From assembly GCF_005405485.1 (NCBI RefSeq), contig NZ_BJED01000001.1, forward strand, positions 493,959-557,958: 64,000 nucleotides of DNA. The letters are read 5' to 3'. The notes under the pieces were generated by a model. That model searched no databases. It saw only the letters and a program-made list of their open reading frames with translations, and was not told the origin of the DNA. The translations under genes were made by a program, and so were the position numbers. This document shows positions 16,532-23,234 of the stretch, in pieces. The first letter of the stretch is position 1, and every line of letters starts with the position of its first letter. This DNA comes from Enterococcus hulanensis (GTDB lineage Bacteria; Bacillota; Bacilli; Lactobacillales; Enterococcaceae).

Positions 16532-16610
16532 TCAAAAAGACCTTAGCTCTCGAGATGTTAACATTATGATGGAATTTGAAATGATGAAAGCCTGATTTTT
16601 CAGGCTTTTT
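16532..16610 (+). repeat. 79-bp imperfect direct repeat, copy A
   Basis: This segment (from tcaaaaagaccttagctctcg to the terminator tail) recurs at 16859-16937 with about 90 percent identity. Both copies end in the same plus-strand terminator. A tiny membrane-peptide gene lies between them, so the unit looks duplicated or recombined in. Confidence 0.75.
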
Positions 16611-16611
16611 G
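16587..16611 (+). terminator. Plus-strand terminator in repeat copy A
   Basis: AAAGCCTG and CAGGCTTT arms around ATTTTT (16587-16594, 16601-16608) end in T5. It serves an unidentified transcript entering from the left. Confidence 0.7.
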
Positions 16612-16655
16612 TGACTTCTGTGATACCCTTGAGACAAGAACATATAGTGAGGTGA

Positions 16656-16754
16656 ATGATGATTAAGAAGAAAAAGGAATGGCTCCCTGCAGTCGTCATT
16701 TTGTTGGTTATCGTATTTTTGAGAGTCCTATTTTATTTGTGGCAGGGAAACTAA
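16656..16754 (+). CDS. Tiny membrane peptide, 32 residues
   Basis: The peptide starts with Lys-rich MMIKKKKEW and continues as one hydrophobic helix (about residues 10-27) ending WQGN. GAGGTG lies close before the double ATG. It is too short for most gene finders. One-helix peptides of this kind are frequent in Gram-positive prophage accessory regions and include type I toxins, but a toxin role is only a guess. It lies between the two copies of the 79-bp repeat. Confidence 0.55.
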   Translation: MMIKKKKEWLPAVVILLVIVFLRVLFYLWQGN

Positions 16755-16763
16755 AAAAAAGAC

Positions 16764-16787
16764 GAGCTCCCGATTGTTCGAGAGCTC
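16764..16787 (-). terminator. Minus-strand hairpin terminator
   Basis: GAGCTC arms (16764-16769, 16782-16787) are followed on the minus strand by GTCTTTTTTTT. This implies minus-strand transcription running from the 16.8-16.9 kb region. Confidence 0.5.
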
Positions 16788-16858
16788 CAGGGTTATGAAA
16801 AAAAATAGATTTTTGAGATAAGAATATTATACAGCAAAACGCTTACAAATTACAATCG

Positions 16859-16937
16859 TCAAAAGACTTAGCTCTCGAGATGTTATAATTATGATGGAAT
16901 TCGAAATGGTTAAAGCCTGATTTTTCGGGCTTTTTTT
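16859..16937 (+). repeat. 79-bp imperfect direct repeat, copy B
   Basis: Counterpart of 16532-16610. It ends in a plus-strand terminator (AAAGCCTGA with TCGGGCTTT, 16912-16937) that insulates the following promoter at 16952. Confidence 0.75.
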
Positions 16938-16951
16938 ATTGAAGAAAACTG

Positions 16952-16980
16952 TTGACATCATATACTATCGATAGTATAAT
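16952..16980 (+). promoter_or_regulatory. Consensus promoter with an 18-bp palindromic operator
   Basis: TTGACA (16952-16957), 17 bases, TATAAT (16975-16980) is a perfect consensus. A perfect 18-bp palindrome (16961-16978, TATACTAT facing ATAGTATA) fills the spacer and part of the -10. The half-site TATACTAT also occurs three times in the immunity region near 53.1-53.3 kb, so the phage repressor may shut this promoter. Confidence 0.75.
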
Positions 16981-17006
16981 ATAATTATAGAAAGAGAGGT
17001 GAGAAA

Positions 17007-17105
17007 GTGAAACATAGAAAAAAGAGAACAAGAAAATTAGAAGTTGGCTTCGAAATCAATCTTCTAATATTCAAGTTCTCAATCAAAATTAGTTGGGGGA
17101 GTTAA
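17007..17105 (+). CDS. Small basic peptide, 32 residues
   Basis: A GTG start follows AGAGAGGTGAG, about 27 bases downstream of the -10 box. The peptide is very basic at the N-terminus (KHRKKRTRK) and then hydrophobic (INLLIFKFSIKISW). A GGGGAG/CTCCCC hairpin overlaps the stop codon and may attenuate the next gene. It is the first gene of the operator-controlled operon. No family is recognised. Confidence 0.55.
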   Translation: MKHRKKRTRKLEVGFEINLLIFKFSIKISWGS

Positions 17106-17134
17106 TCTCCCCTAGCTTCTATGTTCATTATACC

Positions 17135-17260
17135 ATGAAAAAAGAATGGAAATGGAAAAACGTCACAGTCAGTTTAGAAAAAATTAAACCTGATTGGAAA
17201 GTCGCTATTGCTTGGATCGTCGTCCTATCGTTGATAGCATGGTTGATTTGGTTCAGATGA
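17135..17260 (+). CDS. Small single-helix membrane peptide, 41 residues
   Basis: The peptide has a soluble, Lys/Trp-rich first half (MKKEWKWKN) and one membrane helix (VAIAWIVVLSLIAWLIWF, residues 23-40). The upstream ribosome site is weak, so translation may depend on the preceding gene. Its TGA overlaps the ribosome site of the next gene. The function is unknown; tiny membrane peptides near phage ends sometimes act in exclusion or as toxins. Confidence 0.55.
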   Translation: MKKEWKWKNVTVSLEKIKPDWKVAIAWIVVLSLIAWLIWFR

Positions 17261-17273
17261 GGAGTTGTTATGT

Positions 17274-17459
17274 ATGAAAGATGCTAATCAGCAAACGGAA
17301 GCTAATAAGAAATGGCAAGAGAAGAATCGAGAACACGCTCGCTATTTGAGAAATCGCAGCACATCTCGTTCCTTTATCAAAAAGCAAGCTACTATAGAGG
17401 ATATAGAGGAATTGGAAAGCTTGATTGAACAGCGTAAAAAAGACCTTAGCTCTCGCTAG
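17274..17459 (+). CDS. Small charged phage protein, 61 residues
   Basis: The ATG at 17274 is ten bases after GAGGAG; a TTG nine bases upstream lacks spacing. The protein is highly charged and helical (QQTEANKKWQEKNREHARY) with a second helix rich in Glu (IEDIEELESLIEQRKK). It looks like a small nucleic-acid- or protein-binding helical hairpin. It closes the 16.95-17.47 kb operon, and its last codons form part of the terminator. No family name is known to me. Confidence 0.65.
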   Translation: MKDANQQTEANKKWQEKNREHARYLRNRSTSRSFIKKQATIEDIEELESLIEQRKKDLSSR

Positions 17460-17468
17460 GGTCTTCTT
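17438..17468. terminator. Bidirectional terminator
   Basis: AAGACC-ttAGC-tctc-GCTag-GGTCTT (17440-17465) has T5 on the plus side and T6 on the minus side. It separates the tiny-peptide operon from the convergent HTH-ImmA gene. Confidence 0.8.
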
Positions 17469-17474
17469 TTTGAC

Positions 17475-18614
17475 TCATATTAATTTTAAATGACTATTTG
17501 AATTTACTTCAAACTTATCTTCTTCATATTGAAATAATTCAAATATTTGTTCCTCACTCAATCCAACTTCAGTAACAATCTCTTTCATACAGTCTGGCTT
17601 TTCATTTTTTACATATTGAATTGCTTTGTTAAATAACGTAGGATATTCGATTGGTATTTCATCATCAAACGGTTCATGTAATCGCCATTTATTTCTACTT
17701 ATCTGTTGACGTAAAAATAATGCTTGCCTGCTACTAATTAATCCTGATTGATCTCCATTAAATATTATGGCTTGTAACGAAACCTTCCAATGCCTTTTTA
17801 ATTGTAGCAAATGGTTCATATTAGTAGCAGTTAAATCTAATACAAAACCTTCTTCAGGCAAAAGTAAACTACCAGCAAAATGATTTGCTTCCATTTCTAT
17901 TCTCTTGTTATTTGAACTATTTGATATCTCTGTTCTATTATACGAAGAGTGTAACAATATATGTCCCAACTCATGAGCTAAATTGAACCTTATTCTAACG
18001 CTTGATATTCTTTGATTATTAATAATAATATATGGTTGTCCATTAACGAATAATGTCAGAGCATCAATCTTCGCCGAACTTAAATCTTCAAAATGTACTC
18101 TAATCCCCATTTTTTCAACAAGGAGAGTCATGTTAGATATAGGTCCAATTCCCAGATTATATTCTTCCCTTAAAGACATTGCGATTTTTGAAATCTTCTC
18201 AAAATCAATTTGAGAAAACTCTTTACTTCTTAATGAATAACTAGGGTATCTAAAACTTGGTAAATTAACATAATTCTCGACTATACTTGCTACGATGCTA
18301 AAAAGAATTCCACTTTGCTCAACCTGTTTTTGATATTTTACTGCAACTGCAGCACCTTTTCTGAAGAATAGTAGGTCATTATCCGGAGCTATATTCTCAG
18401 CTGTACTGTAGTAAAATCGTCTCGGAAATCCTAACATTTTTTCAATTTCAATTAATTTTTCAAAAGTAGGTTTTTTCTTATTATTTTCCCAATCAGAAAT
18501 TAATTGATGGCTGACACCTAATTTCTCACCCAACTTGGATATCGTCCATAGTTTTAATTCCCTTGCAAGCTTCAATTTCCTTCCCTGAAATACAAAGGAA
18601 TTATTTTTTATCAT
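17475..18614 (-). CDS. XRE helix-turn-helix fused to ImmA/IrrE metallopeptidase
   Basis: This 379-residue protein has an XRE DNA-binding domain (about 8-65; GRKLKLARELKLWTISKLG, then GVSHQLISDWENNKKKP). An ImmA/IrrE domain (about 165-290) follows, with the zinc motif HELGHILLH and a downstream EANHFAGSLLLP. Such fusions cleave or bind partner proteins and often form the regulatory half of toxin-antitoxin or defence pairs. The start overlaps the stop of the 223-residue gene by four bases (ATGA), so the two are translated together. Its position next to the lysis genes is a usual site for phage-borne defence. It is distinct from the immunity-region ImmA at 53.7 kb. Confidence 0.85.
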   Translation of the reverse strand: MIKNNSFVFQGRKLKLARELKLWTISKLGEKLGVSHQLISDWENNKKKPTFEKLIEIEKMLGFPRRFYYSTAENIAPDNDLLFFRKGAAVAVKYQKQVEQSGILFSIVASIVENYVNLPSFRYPSYSLRSKEFSQIDFEKISKIAMSLREEYNLGIGPISNMTLLVEKMGIRVHFEDLSSAKIDALTLFVNGQPYIIINNQRISSVRIRFNLAHELGHILLHSSYNRTEISNSSNNKRIEMEANHFAGSLLLPEEGFVLDLTATNMNHLLQLKRHWKVSLQAIIFNGDQSGLISSRQALFLRQQISRNKWRLHEPFDDEIPIEYPTLFNKAIQYVKNEKPDCMKEIVTEVGLSEEQIFELFQYEEDKFEVNSNSHLKLI

Positions 18615-19282
18615 TGAGCATCACTCTCTTTTACATGTTCTTCAAAATCATCAAAGTTAAAATCAGACATTTCCTTTTCCGTAGTAATAAATTTTGCTTT
18701 ATTATCTGTCAAAAGTTCAAACTCTTTATCAACAGGTATCGAAGTGTACCAAGTTTTTCTATTTTTGGGAATGCCCAACACAGTAAATGTAGGAATATCA
18801 GTTTGATAGCCGTGATTTAATTCAATATATACAGGTTTTTCTTCAACAAATTTATCTGCCTCAAAGTCAAAATATGTTTCAAAATTATTATATCGGCTTG
18901 CACGATATTTAGCATATCTACTAGGTCTAGCAGCGGTAGTGGCCTGATTTACAATAAGATTGGTCTCAACCTTTTGGTCTTTAAACAATAGAAAAGTATT
19001 ATTTTTACCAGAAGTATAGTTTATAGAATAATCCAATTCAAGTAAGCCATTTTTTATGTATTGAACAATCATATATTCAACGCCATATGTTTTTAGTCTA
19101 GGTAAAACTTCTTTTCCTCTTAATTCATTGAGCCAGCTATCGTCTTTTTTTAAAGTATCGACAGCAAGCTGGTAGCCAAGTTTTACAGATGAGTTCAGGT
19201 AAATTCTTGTCTCTTTATCAAATGTTTCTGTCAAAAATTGTTCAGGGTTATCTTCTTGGAAAATGTATTTATAGTCTTCCAT
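18611..19282 (-). CDS. Unknown protein paired with HTH-ImmA (223 residues)
   Basis: I do not recognise the fold. The protein is soluble, with a helical first half (residues 1-80) and a basic, aromatic middle (ARPSRYAKYRASRYNNFETY near 125-145). It has a beta-rich second half and an acidic end (DFNFDDFEEHVKESD). The ATG at 19280-19282 has GGAGG five bases upstream. It leads a two-gene operon with the HTH-ImmA gene and has a good promoter flanked by direct repeats. This layout recalls toxin-antitoxin defence pairs with an ImmA-domain partner such as RosmerTA; that comparison is from memory. Confidence 0.7.
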   Translation of the reverse strand: MEDYKYIFQEDNPEQFLTETFDKETRIYLNSSVKLGYQLAVDTLKKDDSWLNELRGKEVLPRLKTYGVEYMIVQYIKNGLLELDYSINYTSGKNNTFLLFKDQKVETNLIVNQATTAARPSRYAKYRASRYNNFETYFDFEADKFVEEKPVYIELNHGYQTDIPTFTVLGIPKNRKTWYTSIPVDKEFELLTDNKAKFITTEKEMSDFNFDDFEEHVKESDAQ

Positions 19283-19306
19283 AGTTGCCTCCGCTCTTTT
19301 ATGTCG

Positions 19307-19346
19307 TTGCAACCATTTTACAACTTTAGGCTATTTTTTGCAACCA
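19307..19346 (-). promoter_or_regulatory. Promoter of the HTH-ImmA pair with direct-repeat operator
   Basis: On the minus strand TTGCAA (19338-19343), a 17-base spacer and TAAAAT (19315-19320) form the promoter. TGGTTGCAA occurs twice (19338-19346 and 19307-19315), 31 bases or three helical turns apart, bracketing it. That is a plausible autoregulatory site for the XRE domain. Confidence 0.65.
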
Positions 19347-19373
19347 CAATCAGATTGATTTCAATATATCTAT

Positions 19374-19417
19374 TCCGGTTATGGGCCGTCTGCTCTAACC
19401 AACTGAGCTAAGGGTAC
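19374..19417 (-). pseudogene. 5' half of a tRNA gene (CAT anticodon type), relic
   Basis: Read on the minus strand, ACCCTTAGCTCAGTTGGTTAG followed by AGCAGACGGCCCATAACCGG matches the acceptor 5' strand, D-arm and anticodon arm of an elongator tRNA-Met-like gene. The variable loop, T-arm and acceptor 3' strand are missing. The loop reads CCCATAA, so the universal U33 is C. It lies exactly between the late operon and the HTH-ImmA cassette. Confidence 0.75.
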
Positions 19418-19463
19418 AAATAACCATTTGTGCAAACGTATACAAAGCGTTAAACTATAAGTT

Positions 19464-19530
19464 AGGGATTCCTGATCTTCCCCACAGCATATCCTGCTTC
19501 TTTCTCAATGGTGCTGTATCAGGAATCCCT
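19464..19530. repeat. Large inverted repeat, 13-bp perfect arms
   Basis: AGGGATTCCTGAT (19464-19476) is mirrored at 19518-19530. Inside it, ACAGCA pairs with TGCTGT, giving a long bulged hairpin of about 67 bases. No clear T-run follows in either direction. No gene is seen between 19418 and 19735. Confidence 0.6.
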
Positions 19531-19584
19531 ATTTAGATATTATTCGTATATTAGTTGCAGAGCAACCATTTTGCTTCCAAAATA

Positions 19585-19620
19585 AAAGGCTGACCAAACC
19601 ACAGGAGTGGTTGATCAGCA
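19585..19620 (-). terminator. Late operon terminator
   Basis: GCTGACCAAACCAC (19589-19602) pairs with GTGGTTGATCAGC (19607-19619) and is followed on the minus strand by CCTTTTATTTT. It closes the leftward lysis operon about 115 bases after the endolysin stop. Confidence 0.85.
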
Positions 19621-19735
19621 AGTCTCTAAGACTGGTATCAGCCACCAGCGATAGTTAGTATAACTCATAAGTAAAATATGGTGCAAACATTATTTTATAC
19701 CTTGATACTAGCGAGTTTCAGTTAAATCTTTGGGA

Positions 19736-20842
19736 TCAAACATCCAAGTACCAGCGCGTTTCAGTCAAATCGTTAAATCCACCTTTGACATCGCCATCAG
19801 GATCGTTTGTACTTCGAATCATAATAATTACTGAATGCCCCGAAACGTCTTTCTGATTGAATTCAATATTGAATCCAGCCACATCATTTCGATTGTACAC
19901 TTTAGCAGCATCCGCACGCGGTAAGTCTTTTAACTTAATGCGCTTCAGTTCTTTACCATTCGTACGATCGAGAATGAAGGCATACTGATACTTATGAGTT
20001 CTTGTGCTCCAGCCTTCAGCTTTAATCTTTCCGGCCATTGCACCAAATCCGTCAACATGACCTTTATCATTCTTGACTTCCATAACTGAATAATTCTGAC
20101 CTGCTCGATAAATATCTTTCGTTTCACTAGGATTAGGATCAGGTAAAGTCGTATATCCGTTATCTGTAATTCCTGTCAAATCGATATTCCCATCCAACCC
20201 GCCGCCAACATATGTTGACGTGAATTGATAGATTGCTACACCATCCATACTAGGAAACACAGACCATACTGGATATGGAGTGACGTTATAATTCGGATAT
20301 GCGGCCATCCATAACGAGTCAGGAAACTCGGCTAATATTTGTTGGTAATAGACATTTTGAAGCGTGAACGGTTTATACGAGTAATACATTGGCGTATATC
20401 CGGCATCTCGAACCCTTCGCATACCGTATAAAATAGTATCCGTATTCGCTTGTTTGTTGCCGCTAGCTCCGTGTTCAAAGTCTAGTGCGACAATTGATCC
20501 TCGTGGCGTCTTCACCTTTGGCAAGAAGTAATCCATCGTAGTTTTCGCAATACTCATGCTTCCCCAAGTATCGTACCAGATGTAAGTATGCGCACGTTTT
20601 CCTTGAGCTAAAGCTGAATTCACTTGGCTCTCATACGTCCACTGATTGTAGAGTCCACCAGCGTTGTATCCGCCAATCTGGCTAATACTGAATTTATCGT
20701 GAGCATAGCCAAATTGACCTTGTGCTCCTTGATAAACAGCCCAATCGACCCCTTGATCCCCCTTTGCCGCATCCACGTTAGCTGGGAAAATCGGCAATAA
20801 AAAAAGAGCTGCAACAGCTCCTAATAAAATTTTCTTTTTCAT
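19736..20842 (-). CDS. Endolysin, GH25 muramidase with signal peptide
   Basis: This 368-residue lysin starts at the ATG after AGGAGG; an in-frame start 51 bases earlier is inferior. Residues 1-25 are a clear signal peptide (KKKILLGAVAALFLLP, cleaved near NVDA). The glycosyl hydrolase 25 domain follows (about 26-215), with acidic catalytic residues in GVDWAVYQG, IVALDFEHG and LDGNIDL. After a Pro-rich linker a C-terminal domain of about 110 residues probably binds the wall. A signal peptide suggests Sec export, with the holin controlling activation rather than passage, as known for the fOg44 lysin. Confidence 0.9.
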   Translation of the reverse strand: MKKKILLGAVAALFLLPIFPANVDAAKGDQGVDWAVYQGAQGQFGYAHDKFSISQIGGYNAGGLYNQWTYESQVNSALAQGKRAHTYIWYDTWGSMSIAKTTMDYFLPKVKTPRGSIVALDFEHGASGNKQANTDTILYGMRRVRDAGYTPMYYSYKPFTLQNVYYQQILAEFPDSLWMAAYPNYNVTPYPVWSVFPSMDGVAIYQFTSTYVGGGLDGNIDLTGITDNGYTTLPDPNPSETKDIYRAGQNYSVMEVKNDKGHVDGFGAMAGKIKAEGWSTRTHKYQYAFILDRTNGKELKRIKLKDLPRADAAKVYNRNDVAGFNIEFNQKDVSGHSVIIMIRSTNDPDGDVKGGFNDLTETRWYLDV

Positions 20843-20852
20843 AAAGTTCCTC

Positions 20853-21056
20853 CTATTCATCTGAAAACATCTTATACGTCCGATTTGATACACCTAACAC
20901 AGTACCTAGAAACGTCCCTACTGCCGCTACAATAATTACAGTGATATCTGTATATTGCCATTCAACAGCTTTCCCTACGACACCAATGAATGTTGTCAAA
21001 GCGGGAATAACAATCAAAGCAACCCATTTCAAAATTTCAAACGTCTTATTTTGCAT
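20853..21056 (-). CDS. Phage holin
   Basis: This 67-residue protein has two membrane helices (about 7-28 and 37-57) with a short loop and a charged tail, matching class II phage holins that time lysis at the cytoplasmic membrane. It lies between the XhlA-like gene, whose stop it touches, and the endolysin. A GGGGGTGAC ribosome site precedes the ATG. Confidence 0.85.
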   Translation of the reverse strand: MQNKTFEILKWVALIVIPALTTFIGVVGKAVEWQYTDITVIIVAAVGTFLGTVLGVSNRTYKMFSDE

Positions 21057-21277
21057 TATTTGTCACCCCCTTTCATATCTCTAAGATCATGTTCCGCTTC
21101 CGTCATTCGACCTTCTAACATATACGTTCGTTCAATAACATTGTTGTGTTTTTCAACTTTCTTTTCTAACTGTTCTATCCTGTACATTGTCAGTTTATTT
21201 GAAATCACTATCCCAGAAAATGTGCCAATCAAAGTTCCACCAAGACTGAATAGTGTAATTACAGACTCGAAATTCAT
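21056..21277 (-). CDS. XhlA-like lysis accessory protein
   Basis: This 73-residue protein has one N-terminal membrane helix (about 6-28, LFSLGGTLIGTFSGIVI) followed by an amphipathic coiled coil with heptads (RIEQLEKKVEKHNNVIERTY). That is the layout of haemolysin XhlA family proteins, which assist the holin. The ATG at 21275-21277 follows GAGGGTGG by three bases. It heads the lysis genes. Confidence 0.75.
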   Translation of the reverse strand: MNFESVITLFSLGGTLIGTFSGIVISNKLTMYRIEQLEKKVEKHNNVIERTYMLEGRMTEAEHDLRDMKGGDK

Positions 21278-21301
21278 AGTCCACCCTCTCTCATTCAATA
21301 T

Positions 21302-21325
21302 AAAAAGCACACCCGAAAGTGTGCT
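21302..21325 (-). terminator. Terminator between baseplate and lysis genes
   Basis: AGCACAC and GTGTGCT arms (21306-21312, 21319-21325) are followed on the minus strand by TTTTTA. It probably lowers lysis gene expression relative to the structural genes. Confidence 0.75.
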
Positions 21326-21329
21326 AAAT

Positions 21330-23234
21330 CTAATCACCCAAACGTTCCATAGTAAACTGGTCTATGTTTAGGAACTGTAGAGCGTTTGTGCTGTTGTTTG
21401 ACTCAGACGTGAAGTAGATCGTATCCCCAGCTTTTAGAGTAATTATTGCTTGACACTGTTGGCGATTCCTATTTTGAGTAGTTCCGCCAAATGGTGAAAA
21501 GTCCCATTTGCTAATACTACCACCGCGATTTAACATTAATGAAACATAATGCCATAATGCTACAGAGGTTCGCCACTGTCGTTTTACGTTTGCGGAAACC
21601 TTATATTGACCATCCTTAGCTACAACTATCAATCCTTTGGAATCATAGGTGAAATAGTTTTCTGTAGCTGGTATGGTTTTATACTCATTGTCAGTGCTTG
21701 CGTAAACGGCACCAAAATTTGGTGTAGCGGGGTCTTCAACTTGATGGTTCTCGCCCCATACCATTTGTTTGCCGTATTTGACGCGATAGGCGTCTAATGC
21801 TGTTTCGATCTGACCGGCGTCTTTCAACCCTTTAGGTGTAACCACCACATCGTCACGTTCACCAACAATGATTTCTTCTGGTGTAGCTGGTTCAAAGTTT
21901 TTTCCGCTATAGTGCGCTATCATTGACTTAATGTGCTCGTTTACAGATAGATCAATAATGATGTCTAAGTTTGCGTAATCAATGCTTACTATTGACGGTG
22001 TTGAGCCATCTGAAGCTTCAGCAAAAGCAATAATATTAACAAAGCCATTATCATCAATGAAATATTTATTATTACTTGCCGTTGTTTTATTCGATAGCCT
22101 TGAAGGCGTCCCGTATGGATGAGACCCAACTCCCGTCCACGCTCCAGCGTTAGACCAACCGCCGACACTAAACTTGTACCCGCTTGGCCCACTTCCAAAC
22201 CCCCAAACATTCCATTGAATTGTCAGAATGTTTCTAAGTAGTTCAACCTGTTCGGTTAATTCGGTAGCGCCACGATCAAGGAATAAAGTTTCTCCTAACT
22301 CACGTTTAAAGGACTCAATAATATTGAATTTCGAGACCATCTGAATCTGATAGCCAGATGTCAAATTCCCATTCACTTTTAACACATTTCCATCAATAGC
22401 GCTTAATTTTGGATAATCCACATTTGCGTCATTGACAAAACTATTGGGACTTAAAAGTGTTGTTGATGATTTAGCACTAGCTGCATGTGGATTTTCAATA
22501 TTCGAGCCAGCAACTTTATCTTTAAAATCAAGCGGGAAAGTCATCCGAACTTTATCTTTTCCAATGACTTGATAGATCACGTTTGCGGAACTTTCTTCTT
22601 TATTAAAACTCTCTTCTTTTGTCCAGAAGTTTCCACTCTCAAAGTCTGTTAAGGCCTGTTCAATTTGATCTCGCAAGGCACTAATTTGAATATCTAACTC
22701 GACAATTCTCTCTTGAGCCGCAGTGAAGTTCTGATTCATTTCATTAATGGCTTGATTTTGTTGGTTATTTAATTCGGTTATCGCTTGTTTTTGAAGCTCA
22801 TTTAATTCTGCCACTAATTTATTATACTCAGTGATTATCGTTTCAGCTTCCGGAGCGTCAATATCGGCATTGCCATCGACATAGATTTCAAAACCAGCCG
22901 TACTGTCTCTTTTGCCGTCTTTTACAATTGAAAAATACGCTTGCTCATACTTCCCGGCAACAGCAAAAGCCATATTTGGGAATGTATAATCAAACGTACC
23001 TTTTTTCAAACCCGCAGCAGTAGTGCTAACGTTTTCCGAATCAAATACTTTCGTTTTTCCGTTGTATGTGGTTCCTTCGAAGGTAATTTTGTAGCCAGTT
23101 AAATCTGCAACCTCATCTCGTCTGGACAAATTCACAGTCACTGTTTGTAGCCGGTCATCTCCGACCCTTCCATAAACTATTGCTGGCATGATCGGATCTT
23201 TTGATAGATCAAGATTCAATATTTTATTACTCAT
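21330..23234 (-). CDS. Baseplate upper protein (BppU N-terminal) with receptor-binding tail
   Basis: This 634-residue protein begins with a BppU-type domain (1-145, IYVDGNADIDAPEAETI at its end). A Gln/Asn-rich coiled coil (about 145-205, LNNQQNQAINEMNQNF) follows. A long C-terminal region is unassigned; it probably trimerises and contacts the host surface. The start codon overlaps the upstream stop (TGATG). In TP901-1-type phages BppU anchors the receptor-binding protein to the baseplate; here both roles may be in one chain. No separate receptor-binding gene is present. Confidence 0.8.
   Translation of the reverse strand: MSNKILNLDLSKDPIMPAIVYGRVGDDRLQTVTVNLSRRDEVADLTGYKITFEGTTYNGKTKVFDSENVSTTAAGLKKGTFDYTFPNMAFAVAGKYEQAYFSIVKDGKRDSTAGFEIYVDGNADIDAPEAETIITEYNKLVAELNELQKQAITELNNQQNQAINEMNQNFTAAQERIVELDIQISALRDQIEQALTDFESGNFWTKEESFNKEESSANVIYQVIGKDKVRMTFPLDFKDKVAGSNIENPHAASAKSSTTLLSPNSFVNDANVDYPKLSAIDGNVLKVNGNLTSGYQIQMVSKFNIIESFKRELGETLFLDRGATELTEQVELLRNILTIQWNVWGFGSGPSGYKFSVGGWSNAGAWTGVGSHPYGTPSRLSNKTTASNNKYFIDDNGFVNIIAFAEASDGSTPSIVSIDYANLDIIIDLSVNEHIKSMIAHYSGKNFEPATPEEIIVGERDDVVVTPKGLKDAGQIETALDAYRVKYGKQMVWGENHQVEDPATPNFGAVYASTDNEYKTIPATENYFTYDSKGLIVVAKDGQYKVSANVKRQWRTSVALWHYVSLMLNRGGSISKWDFSPFGGTTQNRNRQQCQAIITLKAGDTIYFTSESNNSTNALQFLNIDQFTMERLGD

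Noticed and set aside
16764..16787. Small RNA gene in the 16.75-16.86 kb gap
   Set aside because: Only a terminator-like hairpin is visible; no promoter could be assigned.
19374..19417. Functional phage-borne tRNA
   Set aside because: The T-arm and acceptor 3' strand are missing, the anticodon stem breaks, and position 33 is not U.
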